This document shows, in pieces, positions 1-44,395 of a stretch of DNA of 64,000 nt. The notes under the pieces were generated by a model. The model was given only the letters and a program-made list of their open reading frames with translations. It was not told where the DNA came from and made no database searches. Numbering within the stretch: position 1 is the stretch's first letter; each line of letters begins with the position of its first letter. The translations under genes were made by a program, and so were the position numbers. Source of the stretch: Todiramphus chloris collaris (Eukaryota > Chordata > Aves > Coraciiformes > Alcedinidae); the NCBI GenBank assembly GCA_025345505.1, contig JANVCC010000021.1:3349111-3413110 (forward strand). The letters are read 5' to 3'.

Positions 1-2630
1 CTCTGGTAACATTTACTGGAGTTGCAGAAACCAAGTTTAACTCAGCAGCCTTGTTATACCTCCTAATATAGGACCTGTTCCTCTGTAACACAGAACATCA
101 CTAGTGGTTTAACTGGAACTGATAGAAGACATGGTGGTGGCAAGTTCAGATCTCCATGCAGCCTCACAGGGATAGGTCTCACTTGAACACCACTAAATAT
201 TACCAGAGAGGGAATGAGGAAATTACACTGGTTCTGGGCAAGGGCCCTTGCTAGGTGGACTTCCCTTCAGGCAATAATGGATGATCTTGCCTCCTTCTGT
301 CCATGTCAAATAATTTCAGATGTAAGAAGATGAAGGTGGCATGGATCACTTGGGTGTTTTCTAATACCATGACTTTAGCCACAGCAAGTCCATCTGCTAG
401 AAACCATCTCCTGTTAGCTCACAAGGGCAGCCAGCCAGCTCTATGAGGTACCTCAGCTACAGCTACCAGCACAAAACATGAGGTATTTGCTCCAGGGCAG
501 GGCTGTGCCTCGACTCAAAGTTGGATCCTCTTACGATGAAGGACACCACATTACACGCTCCTCCCTATTTCTGCTTTTAAAATGTCTTTCCTTCCCTGGC
601 AGATCTTCTCTGACAGGACATGAGGGGTCCTGCCTGAACCTACTCTCCAACTGCAGCTTTGGCAACAGGAGCCACCAGCCCATGAAACTTTCCCAGGCAT
701 TTGGTGTATTCCTTACCTTTTATCTCTTCTCCCTTCGAAAAGAAAACCAGGAGATCAGCAAGGAAACAACAAGGGCTTGTGATGAGAAGAGGCTGGGAAT
801 GACAGGAAAGCCTCCAGCCAATATGAGTGATGAGTCTCCCCCAGGCTCTGTGAGCTCAGCTGAAGGTGGGAGGATTTCATGCCGCAGTGAACACGAATGG
901 ATTGATGGGGCTGTGAGGAGGTGCTTCCCTTTGGCTGTTGTTATGGTTAAAGAAAATCATGCTCTTGGGTACTTCCAGTATGCCATCCTCAAGCCTGCAC
1001 GCACACCAGGCATCTAACTCGAGAATCATTTCAGCTCTGCCTATGGAATATAAGGGGTAGGAAAGAGGGGGACCAGAGCACTTTCTCTAACTTGGTCTAT
1101 GGTGAGGTTAAGTGGCCTGGCCCAGCTTCTGATCTGGCTTCCATGCTCAAAATCCAGGGGCAGGGTTTTCAATGTGTCTGCAGCACAAAAAGAGCAGCAG
1201 ATGTTTATGAGAATAAAATGCAAGTGACATTTAAACGTGAAGACACTTCTTCCACGGACGCACCAAGTCCCAAATTTAGCAGACAAGGCCGAGTCCCACG
1301 TATGGCAGAACAAAGCTATAAAAGTTGTCAGCAAGTGATGTTCATCTGGATTTAGAAGTAACTTGTTCCTACCATGTAACATAAATGAGATTGAAAACAC
1401 GCCTGTCTTTAGCTGCGAGTGTAGTAGACACATTCACTAGAGGAACCAAGGGAAGAGCTGGAATGGATTCACAATTTTTTTTACTTTAGTCCCATAGATA
1501 CAGAGTCTCAGCCTTTTTTTTTTTGGTCCAGATTACTCATTTTTCTTATTCCACAGCTCAATAGTCAACAGCTTCCAGCAAGTGCTCAGAATTAAGCGGC
1601 GCTGATTTTGAGTTCCCGGTTCGATGAAGCAGAAAGCGAGGCAAAGAGGACAAGAGAACACCAAGGTCTTCAAGCTCTGGGAATGGCATCACTCCATGGC
1701 TCAGGGAAAGGGGCACAATCCGATGTGCTGCCCTCCCCAGGGGCTCAATGTTGGCTAGGATATGCAGGGTGAGGAGAAAAAAAATCCTGTTAGCGTTTAC
1801 TAACTTCACACAGTTATTTTCTTTCTGCTGTTCTCAGAGCCTTGAGGCACACGAGGATCTGGCCAATAAAAAGGAGGACCAGCCATCTTTCCCCACCTCC
1901 TGCCTTTGGTGAGTGATGGTTAAAGAACGCTGCTGTCCAGCAGAGAGCAACAGCTCAGGCAGCACTTACACGTGTGCTCCCAACACGCACTCCCAGTACT
2001 CCCAGTACACACTCCCAACCCCCTTGGAACAGCTCAGTCCCGTACCTGCTGTTTGTTTGCTCAGACATTCAGATACAGGCGCAAAGGCCAAAGTCGATCC
2101 CAACAAGGGAAGAAAAAAAAAACCAACCCCCGACGACGACAACAAAAAAAAAGGCTAATATTTACAAAAAATGCCTCCAGGGAGGTTTTGCTCGGCTGGC
2201 AGCGAGGCACGGCTGAGGGATGGGGTAAGCTCTCTGCAACCTGGCTCAGCTCTGCCCTCCCACAACTGCATTTTACTGTTGCTGCAGCCCGACCGGTGTC
2301 CCCCCAGCATCGCTGCACACTCAAGGTGCTTTCTTTCACCAGGCTTAGCCAACGAGGCATTTTGTGCTCTTAATTGTAACTGTGTTTTTTCAGAGCTTAT
2401 TCCACGGAGCCAGTCAGGTCATGCTCAGGGCTAAAAAAAAATCATCTCACAAGCTATGAAAAGATAAGCCCACTGGGTGACCCTCTCTCATTTTTTGTCA
2501 CATCCCGCTCCTCAGGGAGCTAAGGGTTTATCTCCCCTGTCCCATCTCTGCCAAGGCTTGTGGGATGCCCTTTGCTGCTAAAAACCTCACGAGGCCAATT
2601 CTCATCCCGTGGGCTCCTGTTGGGGAAATC
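1..2630. other. Intergenic sequence beyond the LONRF2 3' end
   Basis: No recognisable gene. Several open frames exist (the longest on plus, 478-1017), but none resembles a protein I know and none shows splice context. A-runs near 2110-2155 and the pyrimidine-rich 1490-1530 are the only low-complexity spots. In human the neighbour on this side is AFF3; no AFF3 exon was recognised. Confidence 0.5.
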
Positions 2631-2636
2631 AAATGA

Positions 2637-3026
2637 TCTGGAGAAGATCCAGTAGAAAGAAAAGACTGAGAGGGGATGTTATTAATGTTTATGAATATCT
2701 GAAAGGGGGGTGTCAAGTGGAAGGGGCCAGGCTCTTTTCAGTGCTGCCCTGTGACAGGACAAGAGGTAAGGGCAGTAAGGTGAAACACAGGAGGTTCCAC
2801 CTCAACAGGAGAAGAGAAGAAGAACACAGAGAAGAAACTTCACTGTGAGAGTGACAGAGCCTGGCCCAGGCTGCCCAGAGAGGCTGTGGAGTCTCCTTCT
2901 CTGGAGACTTTCAAGACCATCCTGGCTCTGTTCCTGTGTGGGCTGCCCTGGGTGACCCTGCTCTGGCAGGGGGGTTGGACTCGATGATCTCCAGATCTTC
3001 CAACCCCTACAATCCTGTGACTCTAT
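2637..3026 (+). mobile_element. CR1 LINE fragment, 3' end
   Basis: CR1-like 3' coding end and tail: 'tctggagaag', 'aggctgcccagagaggctgtgg', then 'ggttggactcgatgatctcc' and 'cttccaacccctac'. Strongly 5' truncated and mutated. It sits just past the proposed LONRF2 poly(A) site in the opposite orientation. Confidence 0.85.
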
Positions 3027-3152
3027 CTGACAAAACTCTTCCGACAGCAGCTTGGTTCTGGTCAGGCTGCATTTACCACAGCTCTAGCTCGTAACCCTTG
3101 GGGGAGTGATAAAGCTTTCCCATAAACTCACACTCTTATAAATTCAATCTGT

Positions 3153-3158
3153 TTTATT
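3153..3158 (-). terminator. LONRF2: Distal polyadenylation signal AATAAA of LONRF2
   Basis: AATAAA on the minus strand, followed about 20-40 nt downstream by a GT-rich stretch (AGTGTGAGTTT, about 3117-3107), the expected layout for cleavage near 3130-3140. A CR1 begins soon after in the transcription direction. Confidence 0.6.
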
Positions 3159-3830
3159 CCAAATATCACATAAATTAAATACATTTCCCATGAATATTGC
3201 AAATATACATGAAATGAACATTGCAATTTTTAAAAAAAGTTTTGGCTTTGCTTATGCAACAAAAATTGCCAAATGTGGTTAGAACATGAACTTCTTCTGT
3301 ATTTACTAGATACAAAAAGGTGCAGATTAATAATTTATATTTATACATATGTACACACTCCATTTCGTAACTAGCTTTAAAACAGTAAAAAAATGGTTTC
3401 AAGTTTATCTACATTAAACATAGTCATTTAAATCTGGTCAGAAGCCCCAGATAAGAGTTGATACAATCATTTCACAACTGCAAAATTAAGGCGCTACCAA
3501 AATACCAGTTCCACTAGTGTAAAATGTAATAGGAATAGAGAGTGTACAGCTTTCTAGTTATCAATTTAAAAGTGGACTGGAGAACGAGGAAAAAGGAGCA
3601 GTAAGAAACATGACAAGGTCTACAGGTTAGAAGTACAAAGAGATCTCGATGACTATCAAATGAACATATTAAAATACAGTAGATAAAAGGCCTCAGTGGC
3701 AAACAATTAGTATGCTTCTGAAAGACAACAACAACAACAAAAAAAAAAAGGTTAAAATATATATAGATCATTTTGTAGCTTGAAGCTTTACAGGTGAACA
3801 ACAGGTGTAGAGGTAGAGGGATTTTTTTTT

Positions 3831-3840
3831 TTTATTTATT
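3831..3840 (-). terminator. LONRF2: Alternative polyadenylation signals (two overlapping AATAAA)
   Basis: TTTATTTATT on the plus strand gives two overlapping AATAAA hexamers on the minus strand. Use here would shorten the 3' UTR by about 0.7 kb and drop the Pumilio-like sites. The adjacent A-run on the minus strand (plus-strand poly-T from 3822) could cause internal priming in RNA data. Confidence 0.4.
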
Positions 3841-6800
3841 TTTTATGTTTTGGGCCTCTTTATGGTGTATAAAGAAGGGCCACATTCACCACAGTGAAAA
3901 GACTCATCATATATCCCAGCATCCTTGCTTGGACAGCAAGCAAGAAGAGTGTGAATGAGCTAGAAAGGCAACAAATCCTGTCTATCTCTTCCAGGAGCTC
4001 AGCTCCAATGCTTCCAACATGTACCTTGGCGACAAGTTACACCTAAGCATAGATCAGCCAGAAGGTGGATGTCTCCTCTAGAGAGAAATGAAATAGCTAG
4101 CTTTGCCCATGAGGTACCACTGGATGCTGTACAGATTATACGGCAGAGATAATTTGGTAACAACGAAATCGGTACTTTCCCTTCGAAAGCAAGTACCACA
4201 GGGCAGTGGTGATTTCTATTTGTAGGTATTTCTTTGATTAAAGCTTTGCTATTTGATCAGCATTCAATGTTTTGGAAGAAATGTCAGCTTTGGGCTGCTG
4301 ATAGGATTATTTGCATCCATACCCAGACAATTCCGATGTTGTCGTCGTTCATCCAAAACACCAGCCACCGAAATATTCACAAACTGCTTTAAACCTGGAC
4401 TAAAAAAAAATCCCTCTACAGTTCAGCTTTCTCTTCCATAACGCTTATTCCGTTAATTCTGCAGGCCTTCAGGAACACAGTAATGTCACTTTCCATGTAA
4501 AAAAAATGTGTCTTTACACATTAAGAGAACAGCAGTAAATATCCTCTCTTGTTCCATAGGGTTTCCTCTCAGAAGTACCTCAAAAGTAGGTATCTTGAAA
4601 AAATCACTTTTGCAAAGAAGAATATTCACATTAGTTACTCAGGCAAAGCCAAGAAGACACTAACTAGCACCTTGATTTTTTAAATTTTTTTTTTCTTTTT
4701 TTCTTTTTTTTTTTTTTTCCTTAAACGCACTCCTATACGTAAAATTCAGCACATGTAAGATCAGGGACCAGCAATACACAAATAACCATCAGAGTCCCCT
4801 CGCAGCTAGACTAGTAATACTCCAAACTAGGCCAGACACACAAAAGGAGCAAGATGAGAGAGTCTAGAAGAAATCCACAGCATGGAAAGGGATGGGGAAG
4901 AACAGGAAGCCGAACAGAAAGGATTGCGAGATCAAACACAGTCCAACTTCTGGTCTGAGAATTTGTTTGCAAAACCACCCTTTGGTAGCTCAGCTAACAG
5001 TGGGCTGAAGACCTTAAGACCTTCTGACATTTCCTCACCCGTGTATAGTCAGACTTCAGCGATTTCCTCTTCACCATCATCATCAAATCCTGGAGGAAAT
5101 GCGTTCACAACTTGAATTTTGAGTATTTTGGTGATGGTAGCAGAACTTGCAGAAGGCTACTGTAGAGGTTATGACATCATTGGTTGTAAGTTATGCACTT
5201 CACAATTCAGAGAATATACTTACAAACTATTTAAATAGAAAAGGCGTGTTCAAGGTAGAGGCAGTTACAGTACATTCAGGGTATGTTACAGAAACCATTT
5301 GTGGTAGTCATTTGCTGAAAGGAAAAAAAAAAAAACCCCTCTGTACTTTTGTTTCCCAGACCACACAGGTTATAACTACAATACCCAAAGAGAGCAGGTA
5401 ATAGATCTCAACGACTGCATTTTAATGCAGTCTTCTTCCAGAATTCATGTGCAAAGTGAAATTAAAAAAAAAAAAGGTTTAAATATATCTTCATTGACAA
5501 ATAAGGACAAAAGAACTCAAAAATAAACCAGGCACTTTGACCATTTAGGTAAACAGCCATTTCTTCTTACCAGACTTCAGCACATGAACAAGTCTTTACA
5601 TTGGTCTTGCTATGCTTGCAGCACATGGAAATTCAAGTCAACTTTTGTTTTTTGTTTCTTTTTTTCCTGTTGGTAGTATCAGTTCTATTTATAGGAAACT
5701 ACGCCAATTGAACTGGTAACACTTAGTTATTTCATTGGCAATTGAGCAAATGTTGGTAAATTGACTGACAAGCCATCGATTTAAGAGCTATCGAAGTTAA
5801 GATATTAACAAAACAATACATAAAAAAAAAAACCAAAAAAACCCCTAATAATCAGAGACAAATGAAGGTTAACACCTGACTTAAGCTTGCATTGAGACTT
5901 GCCTTTATAGGTTCAGTTTGTGCCTCCTTGCGCGGTGTTGTCGCGGACTGATTTCCATCACATACAGCAACGGGTGCTAAACTACAATACTTTTGGTTTG
6001 AAACACGTTCAGTAGAGATCACCCCAACGTAAGGGGAGGCTGGGCATCACGCTGCAGGAGGGAAGGAGATGGAAACCTCCCCACGTTCCATCCTTGCCGG
6101 TCCCGCTGACGGAGCGGGCGTCCAGAGCGAACTGCAGCGTTGCCTCCCTTCCACGGGGGGTGAAATCATTATTTCACAGCAGCGTTTATCATACTTGAGG
6201 GAGCTGGGTTGATAGGAATTTAGTGATAAGACCAGCTAGGGTTGCTTTGATTTTTCTTTTCAGGTAAACCAAAGTAACCCTTTCCCAAACGGTTTGTGCA
6301 TACTCGAGCCGCTACGCACGTAAATCACAACACGAGGGATTACCGAAGGCTACTAAATACTGTGCTTATTCAGTAGCTATTATTCTCTCAGTTAAACATC
6401 CTCAGATGCCTTGACCACAAACGGCTATTTTTTTATGGTTTGCTTTTTTTTTTTTTTTCCTCACAGACTATTCAGCTGGTTGCTGAGATGTGGGGGTGGG
6501 ACAGACTGCCTAACGATTCACTGACAGAGAGCACTGTTGGTTCCTGCCGGGCAGCGGTAACTCCTCTTCTGTTCACTACCTTCAAGAAAAGTCCAGGGAA
6601 CACCTCTTCAATCCTTCGTCCAGTTTCCTTTTCCTATCAAGTGGAAATCCAAGTCACATGCAGGCCAACGGTGCTACTTCTAGTACTTAACTCTCTCGAA
6701 GGCTAGAAACATCAACTGTATCGTAGTACTCTGAAGCAATTGTCCACATCTATCGGCTACGCTCTAACTGCAGCACAGCTTTGTAGAGGCTCAGATTTCA

Positions 6801-7024
6801 CCAGGACAACAGGAGAGAGTGCAAGGTTTGGTGAATGCTCAGGATAACAAACCGATGCAATCGATGGACGCTGGACACAGGCAGAAAGGGCTGTTCCTTT
6901 TTGAAGGAATCTTAAAACAAACAAACAAACACACACACAGACACACGACGCCTCCCCCTTCGCCCTCCCCCAGGACAACCTCTCGTGAGATGCTTTCGGT
7001 GCCCACTCACAACTGAAGTCCATG

Positions 7025-41076
<34,052 letters not shown>

Positions 41077-41107
41077 GCCCGCGCGGCGCCGCCGGCCCCG
41101 GGCCGCC

Positions 41108-41116
41108 CTACTCCAT
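41108..41116 (-). promoter_or_regulatory. Two-codon upstream ORF (ATG GAG TAG) before LONRF2
   Basis: ATG-GAG-TAG lies 31 nt upstream of the LONRF2 start codon. Its context has G at -3 and +4, as good as that of the main start. If transcription starts further upstream, scanning ribosomes meet this minimal uORF first. Confidence 0.5.
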
Positions 41117-42286
41117 GCCGGGCCCGCGGCGCTGCCGACTCCGGCTCCTTCCTGGGAGGGGACGGCGACGGAAGGGAGGGAGGGGGCGGGTCACATCGCT
41201 GCAGCAGGGGGGCGGCTCCCGGGCGGGTGGTGAGGAGAGGGGGGGCGGAACGGGAGACGGCGGAGGCGAAAGAAAGGATGGGGGGGCGGCTCGCACCGCC
41301 CCCGCGGGCCCGGCTCCCAGTTTATGTAAGGGGCGGCCGGTTGTGTAAGCCGCCTCCAACCGCCCTCCCCCGGGGCGGCGGCGGCGGCGCGGAGGGAGCG
41401 CTACTTCCCTCGCCCCCTCCCCCCCTCCCCCCGGGCCCGCCCGGCGACTGCCGCCAGGTGCCGGACCCGCCCGCCCCCGCCCGCCGCCGCCCCGCCCGCC
41501 CCTGTCCCCGGCCAGCCCAGCCCAGCCCACCGGCGGCGGCTCCCGCTGCTGCCGCGGGAGCGGGGCGGGGGAGTTTCCGCTGTGCGGCTCCTGCTGGGCT
41601 CAGCCTCTTCCTTCCCGTTTCCTGGTGCCCGGCCTTTAACCGCTTCCTCGCCGGGGGTGCCCGCCCCGCCACGCCCCTCCGACCGCCGCCGCCGCCGCCG
41701 GGACCCCCCCCCCCTGCGCCGCCCGACTGCCGGGCGCGGCTCCTCCGCCTGGAGGGAGCAGCACGGCCCGGGGGCTGCTGTCGGTGATGGTTCCGTTGTA
41801 TTGCCCCGGTCCCCGGGAAAACAAGCACGTGTGCTCGAATATTAACAATAACGACAATGATAATAATGTGAAATTTCCCAAACCCCGGAACTCTCGAGAA
41901 AAAAAAAAAAAGAAAAGAAAAAAAAAATGCTTTTCTGTGAGTGGCAGCTTGGGATCCGCGAGTCGTGCTGAGCGCTGGCGTGTGCATCGGCAGCAACAAT
42001 AAAGATAATGCAGCTGGAAGTTAGTTAATCATGCGTGAGTCAGAAGGAATCCAACTTGTTCCGCAGGAATAACAGGAGTTAAAAAAAAAAAAAAATAAAA
42101 AAATTAGGCAACGTTTCTTTTAGACAGGGATGTAAACAAACCATCGGGAGAAGCAGAGTCAAAGGAGGATGTGCCCACTTTTCAGCTGCTTTTCGGATGG
42201 CAGCTGGGCAGCAGAGGGTATTCTGGGTTTTGCCACTCTCCTGCTAAGCCTTAAGCCCCCACATGACAGCCTCAGTGAGAAAATCT
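41117..42286. other. LONRF2 5' UTR, promoter and proximal upstream DNA
   Basis: CpG-rich to about 41800, then AT-rich with A-runs at 41900-41930 and 42080-42105. No coding frame is credible; long open frames on both strands are products of GC bias. Confidence 0.7.
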
Positions 42287-42866
42287 CAGTCCTTAATTAT
42301 TGTACCAATTAGTCTTTATAGTATCTTCTTTTTCTTTAGTGGTATGAAACTGTATTAACCTGATTGAGCTATATACAGTTTACATCACATACTGCGTAAT
42401 CGCGCTTAAGTCAACATCACTATTCATTGTGAAGTAAGCATGACCAAGCGATCTCACGCTCATAGCAAGGAGGAGCGGGATCTTCGTTTCTCAGAACCTC
42501 AAAGCCCTCCACAAAGGATAAAATGTCCTTGGAAGTGTTTAAGCTCAGGCTGGCTGGGGCTGTGAGCAACCTGCTCTAGTGGGAGGTGTCCCTGCCCATG
42601 GCAGGGGGGCTGGAAATGGATGAGCTTTGAGGTCCCTTCCAACCCTGACCATTCTAGGATTCTATGATAAAGGATGCCCCTGGACTACTGAGGTAACACC
42701 AGCATCCTAGCCCCTCAACACCTCTGTGAAACCCTCCCCTTATCTGCTAGATAAGTAACTGTTGCAAGACTGACTCCAGGGACATCTAGATCAACGGAGC
42801 AGGTAGCTATAGAAATACAGGTGCTTTGCAAAACTGTGTGCATTAAGTTGTTCCACAACTTACCCA
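42287..42866 (+). repeat. LTR-like repeat copy A (split by a CR1)
   Basis: Shares ordered blocks with 46904-47300: 'agtctttatagtat', 'ccaaaggata'-type sequence, 'caccagcatcctag', 'gataagtaac', 'gcaagactgactccaaggg'-type and 'gctttgcaaa'. A CR1 (42525-42666) interrupts it and another CR1 truncates its end. The outer ends are undefined. Copy B shows LTR-like 3' features, so this is probably an old LTR. Confidence 0.6.
42525..42666 (+). mobile_element. CR1 LINE tail fragment
   Basis: 'ccttggaagtgtttaagctc', 'gctgtgagcaacctgctcta', 'gtgggaggtgtccctgccc' and the octamer-like tail 'aggattctatga'. About 140 bp, inserted into repeat copy A with gataaa on both flanks. Very close to the 3' end of the CR1 at 34240, so probably the same subfamily. 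Confidence 0.9.
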
Positions 42867-42869
42867 TTT

Positions 42870-43339
42870 GCCCTGTTGGAGCAGGTCCAGAGGAGGACCA
42901 TAAAAACGGTCAGGGGTCTGGAACACCTCTCCTATGGAGAAAAACTGAGAGAGTTGGGGTTGTTCAGCCTGGAGAAGAGAAGGCTCTGGGGAAACCTTAC
43001 TGCAGCCTGTGAATAATTATAGGGGGCCTGTAAGAAATATGGAGACAGTCTTTTTAGCTGGGCCTGTTGCAACAGGACAAGGGGTGATGGTTTTAAAATA
43101 AAAAAGGGTAGATTTAGGATAGATATAAGGAAGAAAGTTTTTACAATGAGAGTGGTGAAACACTGGAACAGGTTGCTCAGAGAGGTGGTAGAAGCCCTGG
43201 AACCATTCAAGGTCAGGTTGGATGGAGCTCTGAGCAACTTCATCTAGTTAAGGATGTCTCTGTTCACTGAAGAGGGGTTGGCCTAGATGACTTTTGAAGG
43301 TCCCTTCATGCCCAAACTATTCCATGAGGAGTCTGTGAT
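42870..43339 (+). mobile_element. CR1 LINE fragment, 3' end
   Basis: 'tggagcaggtccagaggagg', 'tgagagagttggggttgttc', 'tggaacaggttgctcagagag' and 'gaaggtcccttcatgccc' are CR1 3' ORF2 and UTR. The tail is degraded. Confidence 0.88.
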
Positions 43340-44139
43340 TCATTTTGCACTAATAATGTTTCTAATAATGTTTCTTTGAGCGATTTTCATTGGTCCAAAA
43401 TTTGCACCATCTTCCTTAGCTCGAGGTTTCTTATCTCCAGAAGCTGACCTCAGTGTCCTGTCACTATTTCATCATTCCCTTTCTTCACATTTCCGCTTGG
43501 AATTAGGATGGGATTGAATCCCATTGCCATTTTACCAACGTCCCCTGGGGACACGGTTCCTAGCATAGAGCACAGAAATGGTGCAGCGAGTTCTGCTCTG
43601 CTGTATCAAGGAAAAGCCACGGGATCTTGGGTGGATGATGAAAATGCAGACTCACTGCTTGATCCACCCCTCAGCATTCTTCTCTGGTTCCTGGGGCCCT
43701 GACAAGGAGTGACAGCATTTTTGCTGATTGCTCCTGTCCCAGCATGCTGGGATGGATAGCTGCAGTCCTTTCCTCATCAACGCTTAGCAGGTGCTTCTAG
43801 AAGAACCTCCCATGAAGTGAGGCTACTACTTTATTTAGCATCACGATCAATAGCCGCTTGCCATGCAGCGTCTGTTTTTTTCAAGACATCTATTTGTGAG
43901 GGAACAAAATTACCTCGCTGATGGACAAACTGACTCAGTGTGCCCATTTCCCTTCTCCTGTGCAGAATTGCTTGCCACCGGTGCCTGAGCCCACCTGCTC
44001 TTCTCCTCTCGATGCCTATTTTGGAGGACAGCAAGTCTTCTTGCTCCAGAACACGTCTTGTGGCCATGGCTTGACCCTGCATTTTTATCTGAGCAACAAA
44101 GCCACTTCGATGCAACTCCTGCTTTTTGCAACATCCTTA
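43340..44139. other. Unassigned sequence between repeats
   Basis: No gene recognised. A minus-strand frame of 94 codons (43831-44115) ends in TAA overlapping an AATAAA signal; its protein resembles nothing I know. It may continue the LTR fragment at 44140-44395. Confidence 0.4.
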
Positions 44140-44395
44140 GGAATTCACTGAGCCACAGATCACCCCCAACGTGGTACGGAAGATTTAGCAGTGACCTTGG
44201 TCTGCACAGGCGCTGGTATAAGCAAGAGCCTTGCTGCACTCGAATCCTTGGTAGGAACTCTAAACATCAAGGGTTATCACCGCTAGAAAGCAGACGCTGT
44301 GAAAATCTGCCACTAACCAGTTAGTTAGAAGAGACTGAGCTGAGAAGTAAAATCACTGAGCAGAATTAGTTCTGTTCTAACTCAAACCGGGACAA
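44140..44395 (-). mobile_element. LTR fragment, same family as the LTR at 20832
   Basis: On the minus strand it starts TGTCCCGGTTTGAGTTAGAA and follows the first 200 bp of the 20832 LTR with small indels ('agctcagtctcttctaa', 'cagaccaaggtcactg', 'ccacgttgggg'). Beyond about 44140 similarity fades. Confidence 0.7.

Larger units (their letters stand above)
3131..7024 (-). other. LONRF2: LONRF2 3' untranslated region (probable)
   Basis: The AT-rich stretch runs from the stop codon to a candidate poly(A) site. It has no CR1 or LTR although both flanks do, which fits constraint. It contains a GT/CA microsatellite (about 6917-6950), several T/A homopolymers (for example 4688-4718), two Pumilio-like sites near its 3' end (3348-3355 and 3202-3209) and an unexplained acidic reading frame (5049-5156). 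The length is inferred from the poly(A) signal, not from transcripts. Confidence 0.7.

Noticed and set aside
478..1017. 179-codon plus-strand open frame near the window start
   Set aside because: No recognisable domain, no CpG island or promoter signal, no splice partners; length is within chance expectation.
4882..5115. 77-codon plus-strand frame rich in Ser
   Set aside because: Antisense inside the proposed 3' UTR; its Ser-rich end is the complement of the acidic minus frame at 5049-5156.
41322..41999. 225-codon minus-strand open frame upstream of LONRF2
   Set aside because: Lies in the CpG island, with low-complexity Gly/Arg/Ala content; no splice logic joins it to exon 1 and no known domain.
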